Positions 8,691 through 17,720 are shown, counted from the first letter of the stretch. The stretch: DNA of 64,000 bases from Bradyrhizobium sp. AUGA SZCCT0158 (GCF_018130065.1 NZ_JAFCME010000007.1:243027-307026), one strand, 5' to 3'. The notes: generated by a model not told the origin, from the letters alone. Program-made: numbers and translations.

Positions 8691-9206
8691 ATGAAATGGG
8701 ATGAACTTGAGCAAGAGCCATGTTCGATGGCTCGAACCATCGGTGTGATCGGTGACCGTTGGACGCTTCTGATCCTCCGCGAATGCTTTCTGCGTACGCG
8801 CCGCTTCGAGGGTTTTCAGTCAGCGCTTGGAATCACGCGCCATTTGCTCGCAGAGCGGCTGAAAAAGCTGGTTCGGCAGGGCGTGCTGCGCCGCGTTCCA
8901 TACCAGGAGTCACCTAAGCGCCATGAGTATATCCTGACGCAGAAGGGTCTCGACCTCTATCCGATCATGATGGCGCTCGTCCATTGGGGCGACACCCACA
9001 TGGTCGACGAACGCGGGCGGCCGTTGCTGCATCAGCACCGCAAATGCGGCAAGAACTTCGATCCGGTCATGGTGTGCTCCGAATGCGGAGAGCCGCTTTT
9101 GGCCAAGGAGGTACACACCCACCCCGGCCCCGGGGCCCGCGCCCCTTCAGAACGGATTTCTCGCGACAAGCCCGCAAAGCCAAAGACCCGCAAACAAGCG
9201 GCGTGA
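8691..9206 (+). CDS. HxlR-family winged-helix transcriptional regulator
   Basis: 171 aa. The MarR-like winged-helix HxlR domain is clear: PCSMARTIGVIGDRWTLLIL, then RRFEGFQSALGITRHLLAER (recognition helix) and GVLRRVPYQESPKRHEYILT (wing). The C-terminal part has CGKNFDPVMVCSECGEPL, a four-Cys-like zinc-ribbon-type stretch, followed by a basic tail. ATG 8691 was chosen for its ribosome-binding site (GGAGAGCAGGA). A TTG at 8598 would add an unrelated 31-residue extension. Dimeric HxlR proteins bind short palindromes, so it is the best candidate to bind the three GTTC palindromes of this cluster. The ligand is unknown. Confidence 0.9.
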   Translation: MKWDELEQEPCSMARTIGVIGDRWTLLILRECFLRTRRFEGFQSALGITRHLLAERLKKLVRQGVLRRVPYQESPKRHEYILTQKGLDLYPIMMALVHWGDTHMVDERGRPLLHQHRKCGKNFDPVMVCSECGEPLLAKEVHTHPGPGARAPSERISRDKPAKPKTRKQAA

Positions 9207-9228
9207 TTGCCCGTCAGGGCGCTCACGC

Positions 9229-11025
9229 TCAAATCACTATCACGTCTTCGCTTGGCGGCTCTGCATACAGCCTTTCGACGCACCACGATCGGTGGCTCAA
9301 CACGGCCCGCTGATTGACGTAGGCCTTGTCGGTGATCTCGCCTGCCGCCATCGACGGCGGATCCTTGAGCAGTGAGAACGAACAAATTCTTTCGCTGCTT
9401 CCGACGGTTTCATTGTATTCCCGAAAACGGTCTTTCAGGAATTGAACTACGAGAGGGTCGCAGGTCAAATCGGACGTCTTCGAGATTCGCGCTGCCTCGG
9501 CCGGATTCAACCAGCAGAGCAGCGCGCACGATTCACGATTTTCTCCCGCGACGACAAGGTCCAGCAATACGCCCCGGGTTGCAGCCAGAATTGCCGCTCG
9601 CATATTCCCGATCGAGACCCACGTACCGTTCGCGAGTTTGAAGTTCTCGGAAATTCTGCCTGTAAAGCGCAACCCAAGCTCCGGCTTCTGAGGATCCAGA
9701 AACGAGACGGTATCGCCGATGCGATAGAATCCTTCCTCATCGAAGGCCAGTTCCGTCAAATCCGGCCTTCCGAGATAACCTGACGTAACGTTGGGTCCCT
9801 TGACCCTCGCCTCGTACGTATCGGAAACAGGGATCAGTTTTAGCTGCAGACCCGGCGCGGGAAGACCGATCTCTCCCGGCTGGTCGGTCGCCCAATGGGT
9901 CGTACTGATTGTCGGGGCCGTTTCGGTGGTGCCGTAGCCCGACATGACCGGAATTCGCCGGCCAGTGATCGACGATGTCAGCCGATAGAGTTTCTCAAGC
10001 GTGGCCTGCGAGATGGCAGCCCCGGCATAGCTCAATCTATCGATCCGCTTGAATACGCTGGCGCCAAGTTCGAGGTCGTTCTCGATAGCATCACATAGGA
10101 GATTGTAGCCCGCAGGTACGTTGAACATGGCGGTGGGCGAAATCTCCCTGAGATTCGCGACCGTCTTGTGGAAGAGCTGAGGCAGCGGCCGGCCATCGTC
10201 GATGTAGAGCGTACCGCCATTCTTGAGAATGCCGTGAAGGATGACGTTGCTGCCCATCGTATGGTGCCATGGCAGCCACTCGACCTGCACCGGCGCGTCC
10301 GGAGGAGACACCAGCCGACTCCCCATTTGCAAGGAGCTCGCCATCATGCGGTGAGTGTTGAGCACGCCTTTGGGAAAACCTGTCGAACCGGATGTGAAGA
10401 GAATCTTTGCGACAGCGTCGCAAGAAACCGCCTGTGATGCATCCGCGAATTCTTTGCTCCCCGTTCGGGATTTCAGCGCACCGAAAGGCACGGTATCCGG
10501 CGCCCCATCGACACTGATCCAGGTCGATGCTGCCAGTTCGGGAATAGAACGTCCCGCGGAAAAGTCGCGCGCGCTCTGAACAAAAACAAATTTCGGGCGC
10601 AGCGCGTCCGCTATATCCTTGAGCCGAGCCAGGCCGCCGGGCATCAGCGTGTAGTTTGGGGATATCGGCGCCAGAACTACCCCTATCGACATCGCGGCAA
10701 ACGAGATCACCGCGTTCTCGATCGAGTTTCCTGAAAGTATCGCCAGCTTGTCGGCCGGCTTTGCGCCCATGTCGATCAAGCTTTGGCCAACCGCCTGAAC
10801 CTGCGACCATGCCTCGCGATAGGTGATCTCGTCCCATCCCCCTTCCGCATTGCGTTGCGCAAGAAAAATTCTATCGGGAACAGAATTTGCCCAGTTCGGA
10901 AGAAAATCCGTTATACGCCAGTCGCACTTTCCTAACTCAAGTGGCGAGCTCAATATGAGCGTGCCGTCGGTTCGACGCTCTATGGAAAGCTCCCTTGGCG
11001 CGAACGTCAGTGGCTTCGTCGACAT
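9229..11025 (-). CDS. Feruloyl-CoA synthase-like AMP-dependent ligase
   Basis: 598-aa adenylate-forming ligase. Motifs: ILFTSGSTGFPKGVLNTH (P-loop), QVEWLPWHHTMGSN, SGYGTTETAPTIS and GFYRIGDTVSF. The stretch FKLANGTWVSIG before the C-terminus is characteristic of feruloyl-CoA synthases, which lack the usual hinge-Lys tail. The start is ATG 11025 (MSTKPLTFAPRELSIE) with CAGGAG upstream; the longer frame is not conserved-looking. It lies downstream of the solute-binding protein gene with a 189-bp gap and is probably co-transcribed from promoter C. It may activate an aromatic acid such as a hydroxycinnamate, or a related bulky acid. Confidence 0.82.
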   Translation of the reverse strand: MSTKPLTFAPRELSIERRTDGTLILSSPLELGKCDWRITDFLPNWANSVPDRIFLAQRNAEGGWDEITYREAWSQVQAVGQSLIDMGAKPADKLAILSGNSIENAVISFAAMSIGVVLAPISPNYTLMPGGLARLKDIADALRPKFVFVQSARDFSAGRSIPELAASTWISVDGAPDTVPFGALKSRTGSKEFADASQAVSCDAVAKILFTSGSTGFPKGVLNTHRMMASSLQMGSRLVSPPDAPVQVEWLPWHHTMGSNVILHGILKNGGTLYIDDGRPLPQLFHKTVANLREISPTAMFNVPAGYNLLCDAIENDLELGASVFKRIDRLSYAGAAISQATLEKLYRLTSSITGRRIPVMSGYGTTETAPTISTTHWATDQPGEIGLPAPGLQLKLIPVSDTYEARVKGPNVTSGYLGRPDLTELAFDEEGFYRIGDTVSFLDPQKPELGLRFTGRISENFKLANGTWVSIGNMRAAILAATRGVLLDLVVAGENRESCALLCWLNPAEAARISKTSDLTCDPLVVQFLKDRFREYNETVGSSERICSFSLLKDPPSMAAGEITDKAYVNQRAVLSHRSWCVERLYAEPPSEDVIVI

Positions 11026-11214
11026 CGAAACAATCTCCTGAACCGCTGTGATGGTCGACAAGCGCGCGGGGCACGATTCGTCGCTTCTGATGCCATGTCC
11101 GCTGGACCTACCTGCCTGGATCGCGCGAACGATCAATCGAGCTTTCGGGCCAGACCAGCCGGCGGTTGGCAACCAGCCCGCCAACTGCCGCCCCCGTCGC
11201 CTCGCCCAGTGAAT

Positions 11215-12414
11215 TCACTCGGACTTGGCATCCAGCACTTCCCCGAAGCCTTCCCAACTAGTACCGGTCCATCGCTGCAGTCGCATCTGTGTCCAGATCA
11301 TGTTCACCGTGTCGGTGGTGTTGACCTTGACGCCAGGCAGCACAGTCGGCACCACGAAATCCCTGAGGTTCTTGGCCTGCGCGAGAATATTCTTGCGGGA
11401 CAGATCATTGCCGCATTGCTTTAGAATCTGCTCGAGCAGGACGCCTTGCTGGTAGCCGGTCAGGTAACTGCCATTGGTGATATCGACGCCCGGCAAATAC
11501 TTGTCCAGAAATGCCCGGTAGGTCTGCATGCCCGGATCATCCTTCCATGTCGGATCCAGGATATCCTTGTTGGTCGTGCCGACGATCACGCCGACCGATT
11601 TGTCGAGACCGGCGGGAGCGAGCGTGCCTCCGACAGAGCCGGATGGGAAATTGATGATGACGGTCGCCTTCCAGCCGATCACCGACGCCTGCCGGATGGC
11701 CTGAGCGGCGAACTTCGGTGTGCCGGCGATCACGAGGGCATCCGCACCGGAGCTCTTCAGATTGACCACCTGTGAATCAACCGTCGGTTCGGTGACCTCA
11801 TAGGAAGCGGTCACGACCTTTCGGTCGAAATCCTTTCCGAGAAACGCCTTGAAGGCGCTGACATAGTCTTTGCCGAGATCGTCGTTCTGATAGAGGATGG
11901 CATACTTGGCGTTTGGCAATGTCTTCGTCAGATATTTGGCGTAGATCTTTCCTTCGGTGTCATAGCTGACAAGACCTGTCGTGGTCAGGGGATGACTGGC
12001 GACATCCGTGAACTTGGAGGACCCGCTGATAATTGCGACACTGGGCACTCCTTTCGACCGCAGGTATTTGGCCGTAGCCGAGATACCGGGAGTGCCGAGT
12101 TGGCCGAACATGAACGACACTTCGTCGCTCTCAACGAGTTTGCGGACATGCTCCACGGCTTTGGGAGGGCTGTAAGCATCGTCATACGCGATGTAATTGA
12201 TCTTGCGTCCGTTGATGCCGCCGCGATCGTTGACCGACTGAATATAGGCGATAACCCCCTTGCCCACGAGACCGATCGATGATGCCGGTCCGCTGAAGGG
12301 AAAGACGCCGCCGATCTTGATCTCGGTAGCAGAGATTCCCGGCTCGTCCGCCGCGAATGCAGGCCCGCTCAGCAGTAAAGCCAGAGCCGCCACAGCCTTC
12401 CATTTCGTCAACAT
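11215..12414 (-). CDS. ABC transporter substrate-binding protein (branched-chain amino acid/aromatic acid type)
   Basis: 399 aa with a clear Sec signal peptide (MLTKWKAVAALALLLSGPAF, cleavage near AFA-ADE) and the type I periplasmic binding fold of the LivJ/HAAT family: EIKIGGVFPFSGPASSIG, NDRGGINGRKINYIAYDDAY, AILYQNDDLGKDY. Homologues near aromatic-acid genes bind benzoate, cinnamate or similar acids. No permease or ATPase gene is adjacent, so it must share a transporter or have partners outside the window. Promoter C lies about 50 bases upstream and links it to the same regulon as the CoA ligase operon. Confidence 0.9.
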   Translation of the reverse strand: MLTKWKAVAALALLLSGPAFAADEPGISATEIKIGGVFPFSGPASSIGLVGKGVIAYIQSVNDRGGINGRKINYIAYDDAYSPPKAVEHVRKLVESDEVSFMFGQLGTPGISATAKYLRSKGVPSVAIISGSSKFTDVASHPLTTTGLVSYDTEGKIYAKYLTKTLPNAKYAILYQNDDLGKDYVSAFKAFLGKDFDRKVVTASYEVTEPTVDSQVVNLKSSGADALVIAGTPKFAAQAIRQASVIGWKATVIINFPSGSVGGTLAPAGLDKSVGVIVGTTNKDILDPTWKDDPGMQTYRAFLDKYLPGVDITNGSYLTGYQQGVLLEQILKQCGNDLSRKNILAQAKNLRDFVVPTVLPGVKVNTTDTVNMIWTQMRLQRWTGTSWEGFGEVLDAKSE

Positions 12415-12463
12415 TGATCATCCTCCCAAGCGCGCACCCTTCGGGGTAAGTCGCTCGCGCCAT

Positions 12464-12491
12464 CTTATAGTTCTATTTTAGAACTCGTCAA
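12464..12491 (-). promoter_or_regulatory. Promoter/operator C of the solute-binding protein gene
   Basis: Minus-strand TTGACG (12486-12491), a 16-base spacer and TATAAG (12464-12469) form the strongest promoter match of the three. The spacer consists of the perfect palindrome GTTCT-N5-AGAAC (12470-12484). It shares the palindrome and the flanking TCGTCAA with operator A, 7.6 kb away. Confidence 0.7.
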
Positions 12492-12835
12492 GCATCTCCG
12501 TTGTCGCCCGCCGGTCAGCCAGCCAGCGACGAGCCTCGCGGCGCGAGCGGAAACGAGTTCAACCGTCACAGCAATTCGGCCCTAGAAGGCGATTAGGTCG
12601 TGGGGGCCACGCGCGCTCGCGCGCTGAATACAAGCAAAGAGAGAAAGGCGCGCGTTGCTTGTTCCAGCGCCAGCTTATCAATTCCATTATAAAACTAACG
12701 TTGATGTGTTTGGAGACAAGAAGCAGCTCGATCTAGAGGATCGCCTGTGAGCAGTAAGATGGCGCAGCTGGCTTGCATATGATCAAAGCGACCCCGCGGG
12801 TGAGAGCTTGAAGTATCTCCTCCGACAAGAGCGCC
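12492..12835. other. Intergenic stretch with no recognised gene
   Basis: 344 bp between promoter C and the end of the RND pump gene. I see only short antisense reading frames without family features, and no clear terminator or repeat. Both flanking genes are on the minus strand, so part of it is the 3' untranslated end of the efflux operon. Confidence 0.5.
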
Positions 12836-15800
12836 CTACTCGGCAGCCATTGCGGTTCGCAATTCCGATTCCTCCGTCGAACCCTCATGGATCTCATTTG
12901 CAGTCGGCTTGATCCGAAACCACGCGGCATAAAGCGCAGGAAGGAACAGCAGGATCAGAACCGTGCCGACCGCCGTGCCGCCGATCAGCGTATAGGCCAT
13001 CGACCCCCAGAAGACGGAATGCGTGAGGGGAATGAAGGCCAGCACGGCGGCAAGTGCGGTCAGGATCACGGGCCTCGTACGTTGCACCGTGGCCTCGATG
13101 ACCGCGTGATAGTCATCAAGGCCGGCAGCCCGGTTCTCCTTGATTTGTTCGGTCAGGATGAGGGTATTGCGCATCAGGATGCCCGCCAGTCCTATCAGGC
13201 CCAGAATGGCATTGAATCCGAAGGGCTGATTAAAGGTGAGCAGCATCGGTACGACGCCGACGAGGCCAAGCGGTGCCGTCAGCATGACCATCGCCATCGT
13301 CGAGAAGGATCGCACCTGAAGCATGGTGACGATCAGCATGGCGGCGATCATGGCGGGAAAGACCGTCGCCAACGCGTCATTGGCCTTGGTCGCCTCTTCG
13401 ATCGATCCGCCCAATTCGATGCGATATCCGGCCGGAAGGGATGCGATCAGCGGCTCAAGGGCCGTCTTGATCTCCTTAGAGACCTCTGGAGGCTGGGTCG
13501 CCTCGTTGATGTCCGAGCGAATCGTGACGACGGGTGTGCGATCGCGGCGTTTCATAATCGGCTCTTCGAGACGGACCTGAGCATGGCCGATCTGGTCGAG
13601 CGGAATCGGGCGGCCGTCCCGGCTCATCAGTGAGAAATTCGCCAGACGCGTTGGATCCAGCCGCTCGCCACCGGCGCTGCGTGCCACGATGGGGACATTG
13701 CGAATGTCCTCGCGGACCTGCGTAACAGCGATGCCAGTGAGGAGGAGCTGCAGCTGCCGGCCCACCTCCGCCGAGGAGAGGCCGATGAGGTTCAGTCGAT
13801 CCTGATCCGGGATGAAGCGGAGCACAGGTGTGCGATTACCCCAATCGCGGTTCGCTTGCCGCACATCGGGAACGCCACGCATGACATCGAGAGCTTTGTC
13901 AGAGATGGCGTATAATTGCGCGGGGTCAGGCCCCATGACGCGAAACTCGACCGGGAACGGCGTGTAGGGTCCGAACACAAGCTGAGTGACGCGCACGCGA
14001 GCCTCAGGCGCAAGCCCATCTGACACCGCCTGTCGGAGCCGATGCTTCAAAGCCTCGCGCGCGTCCGCGTCCGGTGTAAGCACGACGATCTTGGCGAAGG
14101 CCGGATCAGGCAGCTCAGGCGCCATCGCGAAGAAGAACCGGGGAGCGCCCTGCCGACATAGCTCGTGACGATCTTAGCCTCCGACTGGTGGTCCAGCCAG
14201 TGCTCGAGCTTTTCGACTGCGGCGGTCGTCGTCTCAATGCTGGTGCCTTCTGGTAAACGAACCTCCACCAGCACCTCGGGGCGGTCGGACGTCGGGAAGA
14301 ACTGCTGTTTGATGGCGCCCATGCCGACGCCGGAAAGCGCGAAAGCGATAGCGACGATGCTGCAGGTAACGAACTTGTGGCGCACCGCGAAGGTGATGAT
14401 CCCTCGCAGGCGTCGATAGTTCGGTGTGCCGTAGATCGCGTGGTGACCGCCTTCGATCGGTTTGATCGTCGGAAGCATCTTGACGCCAAGATAGGGCGTG
14501 AAGACCACCGCGACGATCCAGGAGACAATGAGGGCGAACCCCACGACCCAAAAGATGTTGCCGGCGTATTCGCCTGCCGTCGAGCGCGCGAAGCCGACCG
14601 GGAGGAATCCGGCGACCGTCACGAGTGTACCGGACAGCATCGGCGCCGCAGTGTGGCTCCACGCATAGGCCGCCGCCTTGATGCGGTCCATGCCCTCTTC
14701 CATTTTCACCACCATCACCTCGATGGCGATGATGGCGTCGTCCACGAGAAGACCAAGCGCCAGGATCAGGGCGCCGAGCGTGATGCGGTCGAAGAACCGG
14801 CCGGTTTCCAGCATGATGAGAAACACGACGGCAAGCGTCAGAGGGACGACAGCCGCCACGACGATGCCGACGCGCCAGCCGAGGCTGAGCAGGCACACCA
14901 GCAGCACCACGCCGAGCGCCATCGCGAATTTCATCATGAATTCGTCAACCGCCGAGGCGATGTTGACGGCCTGGTCGCTGACCTTGGCTAGATTCATCCC
15001 GAGTGGCAGCGTCCGAGCGATAGCTGCGGACCTCTGCTCAAGCGCCTTGCCGAGCGCGAGGCCATCCCAGCCCTCCTGCATAACCGCCGCGAGCATGATG
15101 GAGGGCTCACCCTGGTGTCGAATAAGGTAGGTGGGAGGGTCCTCGTAGCCGCGGCGGACATCGGCGATGTCGGCGAGCTTCAGCGTCCGCCCCGCAGCGA
15201 CGATGGGGGTGTCGGCGATCGCCTGGACGCTGTCATAAGCGCCGTCGACCCGGATGAAAACCTGCGGCCCCTTGGTGTCGATTGAGCCTGCGGGTGTGAC
15301 GACGTTCTGCCGCTGCAAGGCGGCAACGATATCCTGTGCCGATACGCCGAGGGTTGCCAGTTTGGCGTAGGAAAACTCGATGAATATCTGTTGGGGACGT
15401 TCGCCGAGGATGTTGATCTTCTTGACGCCGGAGACGTGCAGGAGGTCCTGGCGAATGGTTTCGGCTTGCCTGGCGAGTTCCCGCATCGGCATGCCCTTCG
15501 CCTTGAGGGCATAAAGGGCGAAGCTCACGTCCGAATATTCGTCGTTGACGAAGGGGCCGAGCACACCGGACGGCAGCTTGCGCGCTTCATCCCCAAGCTT
15601 CTTGCGGGCCTGGTAGAACTCCTCCTGCACGCTGGATGGCGGTGTGCTGTCCTTCAGCGTAACCGTCATGTACGCGTAGCCTGGCCGTGTGGTTGTCTCC
15701 ACCCGGTCGTACCACGTCAGTTCCTGAAGCCGCTTTTCCAAGGGTTCGGCGACCTGGTCCTGCATCTCGCGCGCCGTCGCGCCTGGCCATACCGTCGTGA

Positions 15801-15948
15801 CCGTCAACGTCTTGATGGTGAAGGAGGGGTCCTCCGCCCGCCCGAGCATGAAGAAGGCATAGACGCCTGCGGCCGCCATCAGGAGGATGAAAAACAGGGT
15901 TACGGCCCGTTCTCGAACGGCGATCGCGGAAAGATTGAAATTCAGCAT
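12836..15948 (-). pseudogene. RND efflux pump inner-membrane protein (HAE1/AcrB type), interrupted by a -1 frameshift
   Basis: Two overlapping frames together encode a complete RND pump. The first (from 15948) runs from MLNFNLSAIAVRERAVTLF through GLLVDDAIIAIEV (proton-relay Asp pair in TM4) to KIVTSYVGR. The second (to 12836) continues with MAPELPDPAFAKIVV, the second porter domain, and TM segments such as FNAILGLIGLAGILMRNTLI. Restoring one G in the GGG run at 14148-14150 gives SYVGRGAPRFFF, the expected family sequence, and a total of 1037 codons, normal for the family. It is either a recent inactivation or a sequencing error. The pump would work with the adaptor at 16556-17653. Confidence 0.85.
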
Positions 15949-15958
15949 TTGCCGACTC

Positions 15959-16024
15959 CTATTCCTCGACGTCCTGACGTTCGCCGTCTTGCGGCAGGTG
16001 GGGCGCCGAGTGAACCGCGCTAAC
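15959..16024 (-). pseudogene. Probable remnant of the 3' end of an RND adaptor gene
   Basis: In the frame ending at TAG 15959 the minus strand reads HSAPHLPQDGERQDVEE, which resembles the C-terminal end of the intact adaptor (LGAHLLQEGARVRTASN). It lies directly in front of the pump start, the place a natural adaptor tail would occupy. It is short and the match is partial, so this is a moderate call. Confidence 0.45.
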
Positions 16025-16056
16025 CCAAAAAGCGCGGGCCTCTGACTGCGCTTCTG

Positions 16057-16515
16057 CTAACTTACAATGGGTTCGGCGACAGCTTCTTTGAGACCAGCTG
16101 CCGCTTGGGCAGCAAGCCCACGGGCCGCTTCCTGTGAATCCTGAAATTCCTCGAGTGCATGGACCCTACCCCACCGCAGGGTGAACACGTGGAGACCACG
16201 GTTGACGTACGACGCGTTGCCGTGTGGCAGCGTTGCGGTGCCGTCCCACTGGACAAACACGGTGGTATTCCACGGCCAGCCCTTCACCCAGATGTTGTTG
16301 ACTGTGAGATGGAGATTGGGAAGGACGCGTCCGAGGCGCTCAAACCAGCGGCGCATGGCTTTCTTGTCGTTGCGCTCACCACCAAGCGCGTGGGCGCCGG
16401 AAACGCGGTGATGGACATCCGGCGCGACTGCTTTCACCGCTTCATCCCAGCGGTGGTTGTTGACGTGGTCGAAGGTCTTTCGGATTTCGTTCTTGACAAT
16501 GTAACCGTATAGCAT
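16057..16515 (-). CDS. NTF2-like/SnoaL-like protein
   Basis: 152 aa starting MLYGYIVKNEIRKTFDHVNN, with the cone-shaped NTF2/SnoaL fold signature: an N-terminal helix pair, RWDEAVKAVAPDVHHRVSG, then DKKAMRRWFERLGRVLPNLH and beta strands LTVNNIWVKGWPWNTTVFVQWDG. Family members are small ester or polyketide cyclases, isomerases or simple ligand-binding proteins, and no catalytic pair can be assigned safely. ATG 16515 has GGAGACC upstream. It sits between the adaptor and pump genes of an efflux operon, flanked by fragments of both, so it appears inserted there. Confidence 0.75.
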   Translation of the reverse strand: MLYGYIVKNEIRKTFDHVNNHRWDEAVKAVAPDVHHRVSGAHALGGERNDKKAMRRWFERLGRVLPNLHLTVNNIWVKGWPWNTTVFVQWDGTATLPHGNASYVNRGLHVFTLRWGRVHALEEFQDSQEAARGLAAQAAAGLKEAVAEPIVS

Positions 16516-16532
16516 TGTTGGTCTCCGACGGT

Positions 16533-16556
16533 GATCGCGGAAAGATTGAAGCTCAT
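16533..16556 (-). pseudogene. Remnant of an RND pump start (8 codons)
   Basis: Directly after the adaptor gene, the ATG at 16556 (overlapping the adaptor TGA by one base) reads MSFNLSAI before running into unrelated sequence. This matches the pump N-terminus MLNFNLSAI at 15948, including the 18 bases 16533-16550. It shows that a pump gene once followed the adaptor directly. Confidence 0.65.
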
Positions 16557-17653
16557 CAGTTGGACGCAGTCCTAACGCGAGCGCCCTCCTGCAGGAGGTG
16601 AGCGCCGAGAGAAACAATCGGATCACCAGAACTCAATCCAGAGACCACCGCGCTTTCGCCGCTCAGCCGAACAAGTTTGATGGTCTGAAAGCGGACGGTT
16701 GATGTGGCGCTGTCCAGGACCCAAACACCCGTCTTCCGGCCGTCGTCGAGCACGGCTCCCAGCGGCACCTGAACTTCCGGCTGGCTGGCCTGGCTTGCCA
16801 GTCGAATGGTCACCGTCGCGCCAAGAGAGGCTGCCGCAGCCTCACCGTCGAGCACATACCGGGCCTCATAGGTGCGGGTCTGAGCATCGGCGGCATCCGA
16901 CAACTGCCGCAGATGCGCCATATCGCGCCGCCCGTCGGCCCCATACACGCTGGCCTCCGCCACGGAGCCGATCGCTGGCCGGATTGTTTCGGGAAGCGCA
17001 ACCACCGCTTCGCGGGGGCCGGCCTTCGCGATCCGAACGACTGTCTGGCCGGCGGAGACGACCTGCCCGGGCTCGCCAAGCGTATCGACCACCGTTCCGT
17101 CCGCGTCCGCTACCAGGATCGAGTAGGTCGCCTCATTCTCGGAGACGCGCGCATCGGCTTCAGCGGTGGCCAGTTGGGCCGCGGCGGTATCCAACGCGGC
17201 CTTCGCTTGCTCGTAGCGCTGTCGGGAAGCCCATCCGCTGCTCACCAACCTGGCGTATCGCTGTTCATCCGCTTCGGTCTGAACGAAAGATGCGCGCGCT
17301 GCGGCAACGGCGTTGCGCTTCGCCGTGACCGCAAGGCGAAGGTCGGTTTCGTCGATCCGCATCAGCGGTTGACCGGCCTTAACTTGCTCACCGGCATTCA
17401 CGAGCCGTTCCACGATCTTGCCGGCAACGCGAAAACCGAGGTTGCTCTGCACCCTCGCCGCTATGATGCCCGTGAAGCCGCGTTCGGATCCGGTCACCCG
17501 TGCTGCCGTCACCAATCTGACGATCGGTGGGTCCTGCCTCGGGTCGCTCACGGCAGAGGCTGCGTGCGTACGGATGGAAAGCGTAACGAATCCGGCGACC
17601 CCGAACACCGCGATCAGGATGCTTCCCAGCACGATAATGGGTCCTTTTTTCAT
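16556..17653 (-). CDS. RND efflux periplasmic adaptor (membrane fusion protein)
   Basis: 365 aa. An N-terminal membrane anchor (GPIIVLGSILIAVFGVAGFVT) is followed by the beta-barrel/lipoyl half motif NLGFRVAGKIVERLVNAGEQ, a helical hairpin (AKRNAVAAARASFVQTEADE), the second lipoyl half (VVDTLGEPGQVVSAGQTVVRI) and the membrane-proximal domain ending GDPIVSLGAHLLQEG. It bridges the RND pump to an outer-membrane channel; no channel gene is adjacent. Length is normal. It is transcribed away from the TetR gene at 17740, and the 49-bp palindrome at 17672-17720 overlaps its promoter region. Confidence 0.9.
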   Translation of the reverse strand: MKKGPIIVLGSILIAVFGVAGFVTLSIRTHAASAVSDPRQDPPIVRLVTAARVTGSERGFTGIIAARVQSNLGFRVAGKIVERLVNAGEQVKAGQPLMRIDETDLRLAVTAKRNAVAAARASFVQTEADEQRYARLVSSGWASRQRYEQAKAALDTAAAQLATAEADARVSENEATYSILVADADGTVVDTLGEPGQVVSAGQTVVRIAKAGPREAVVALPETIRPAIGSVAEASVYGADGRRDMAHLRQLSDAADAQTRTYEARYVLDGEAAAASLGATVTIRLASQASQPEVQVPLGAVLDDGRKTGVWVLDSATSTVRFQTIKLVRLSGESAVVSGLSSGDPIVSLGAHLLQEGARVRTASN

Positions 17654-17671
17654 GGCACAGCCTCACCAATA

Positions 17672-17720
17672 TAGATTGCACTCGAACTCTATATCTGATA
17701 TAGATTTCGAACGCAATCTA
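17672..17720. promoter_or_regulatory. Nested 49-bp palindrome, probable TetR operator
   Basis: Perfectly centred on 17696. The inner repeat is CTATATC-T-GATATAG (17689-17703), and the outer arms are TAGATTGC (17672-17679) and GCAATCTA (17713-17720). Between them CTCGAA and TTCGAA add near-symmetry. It lies 19 bases from both the adaptor ATG (17653) and the regulator ATG (17740), the classic place for control of a divergent acrR/efflux pair. Confidence 0.7.
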
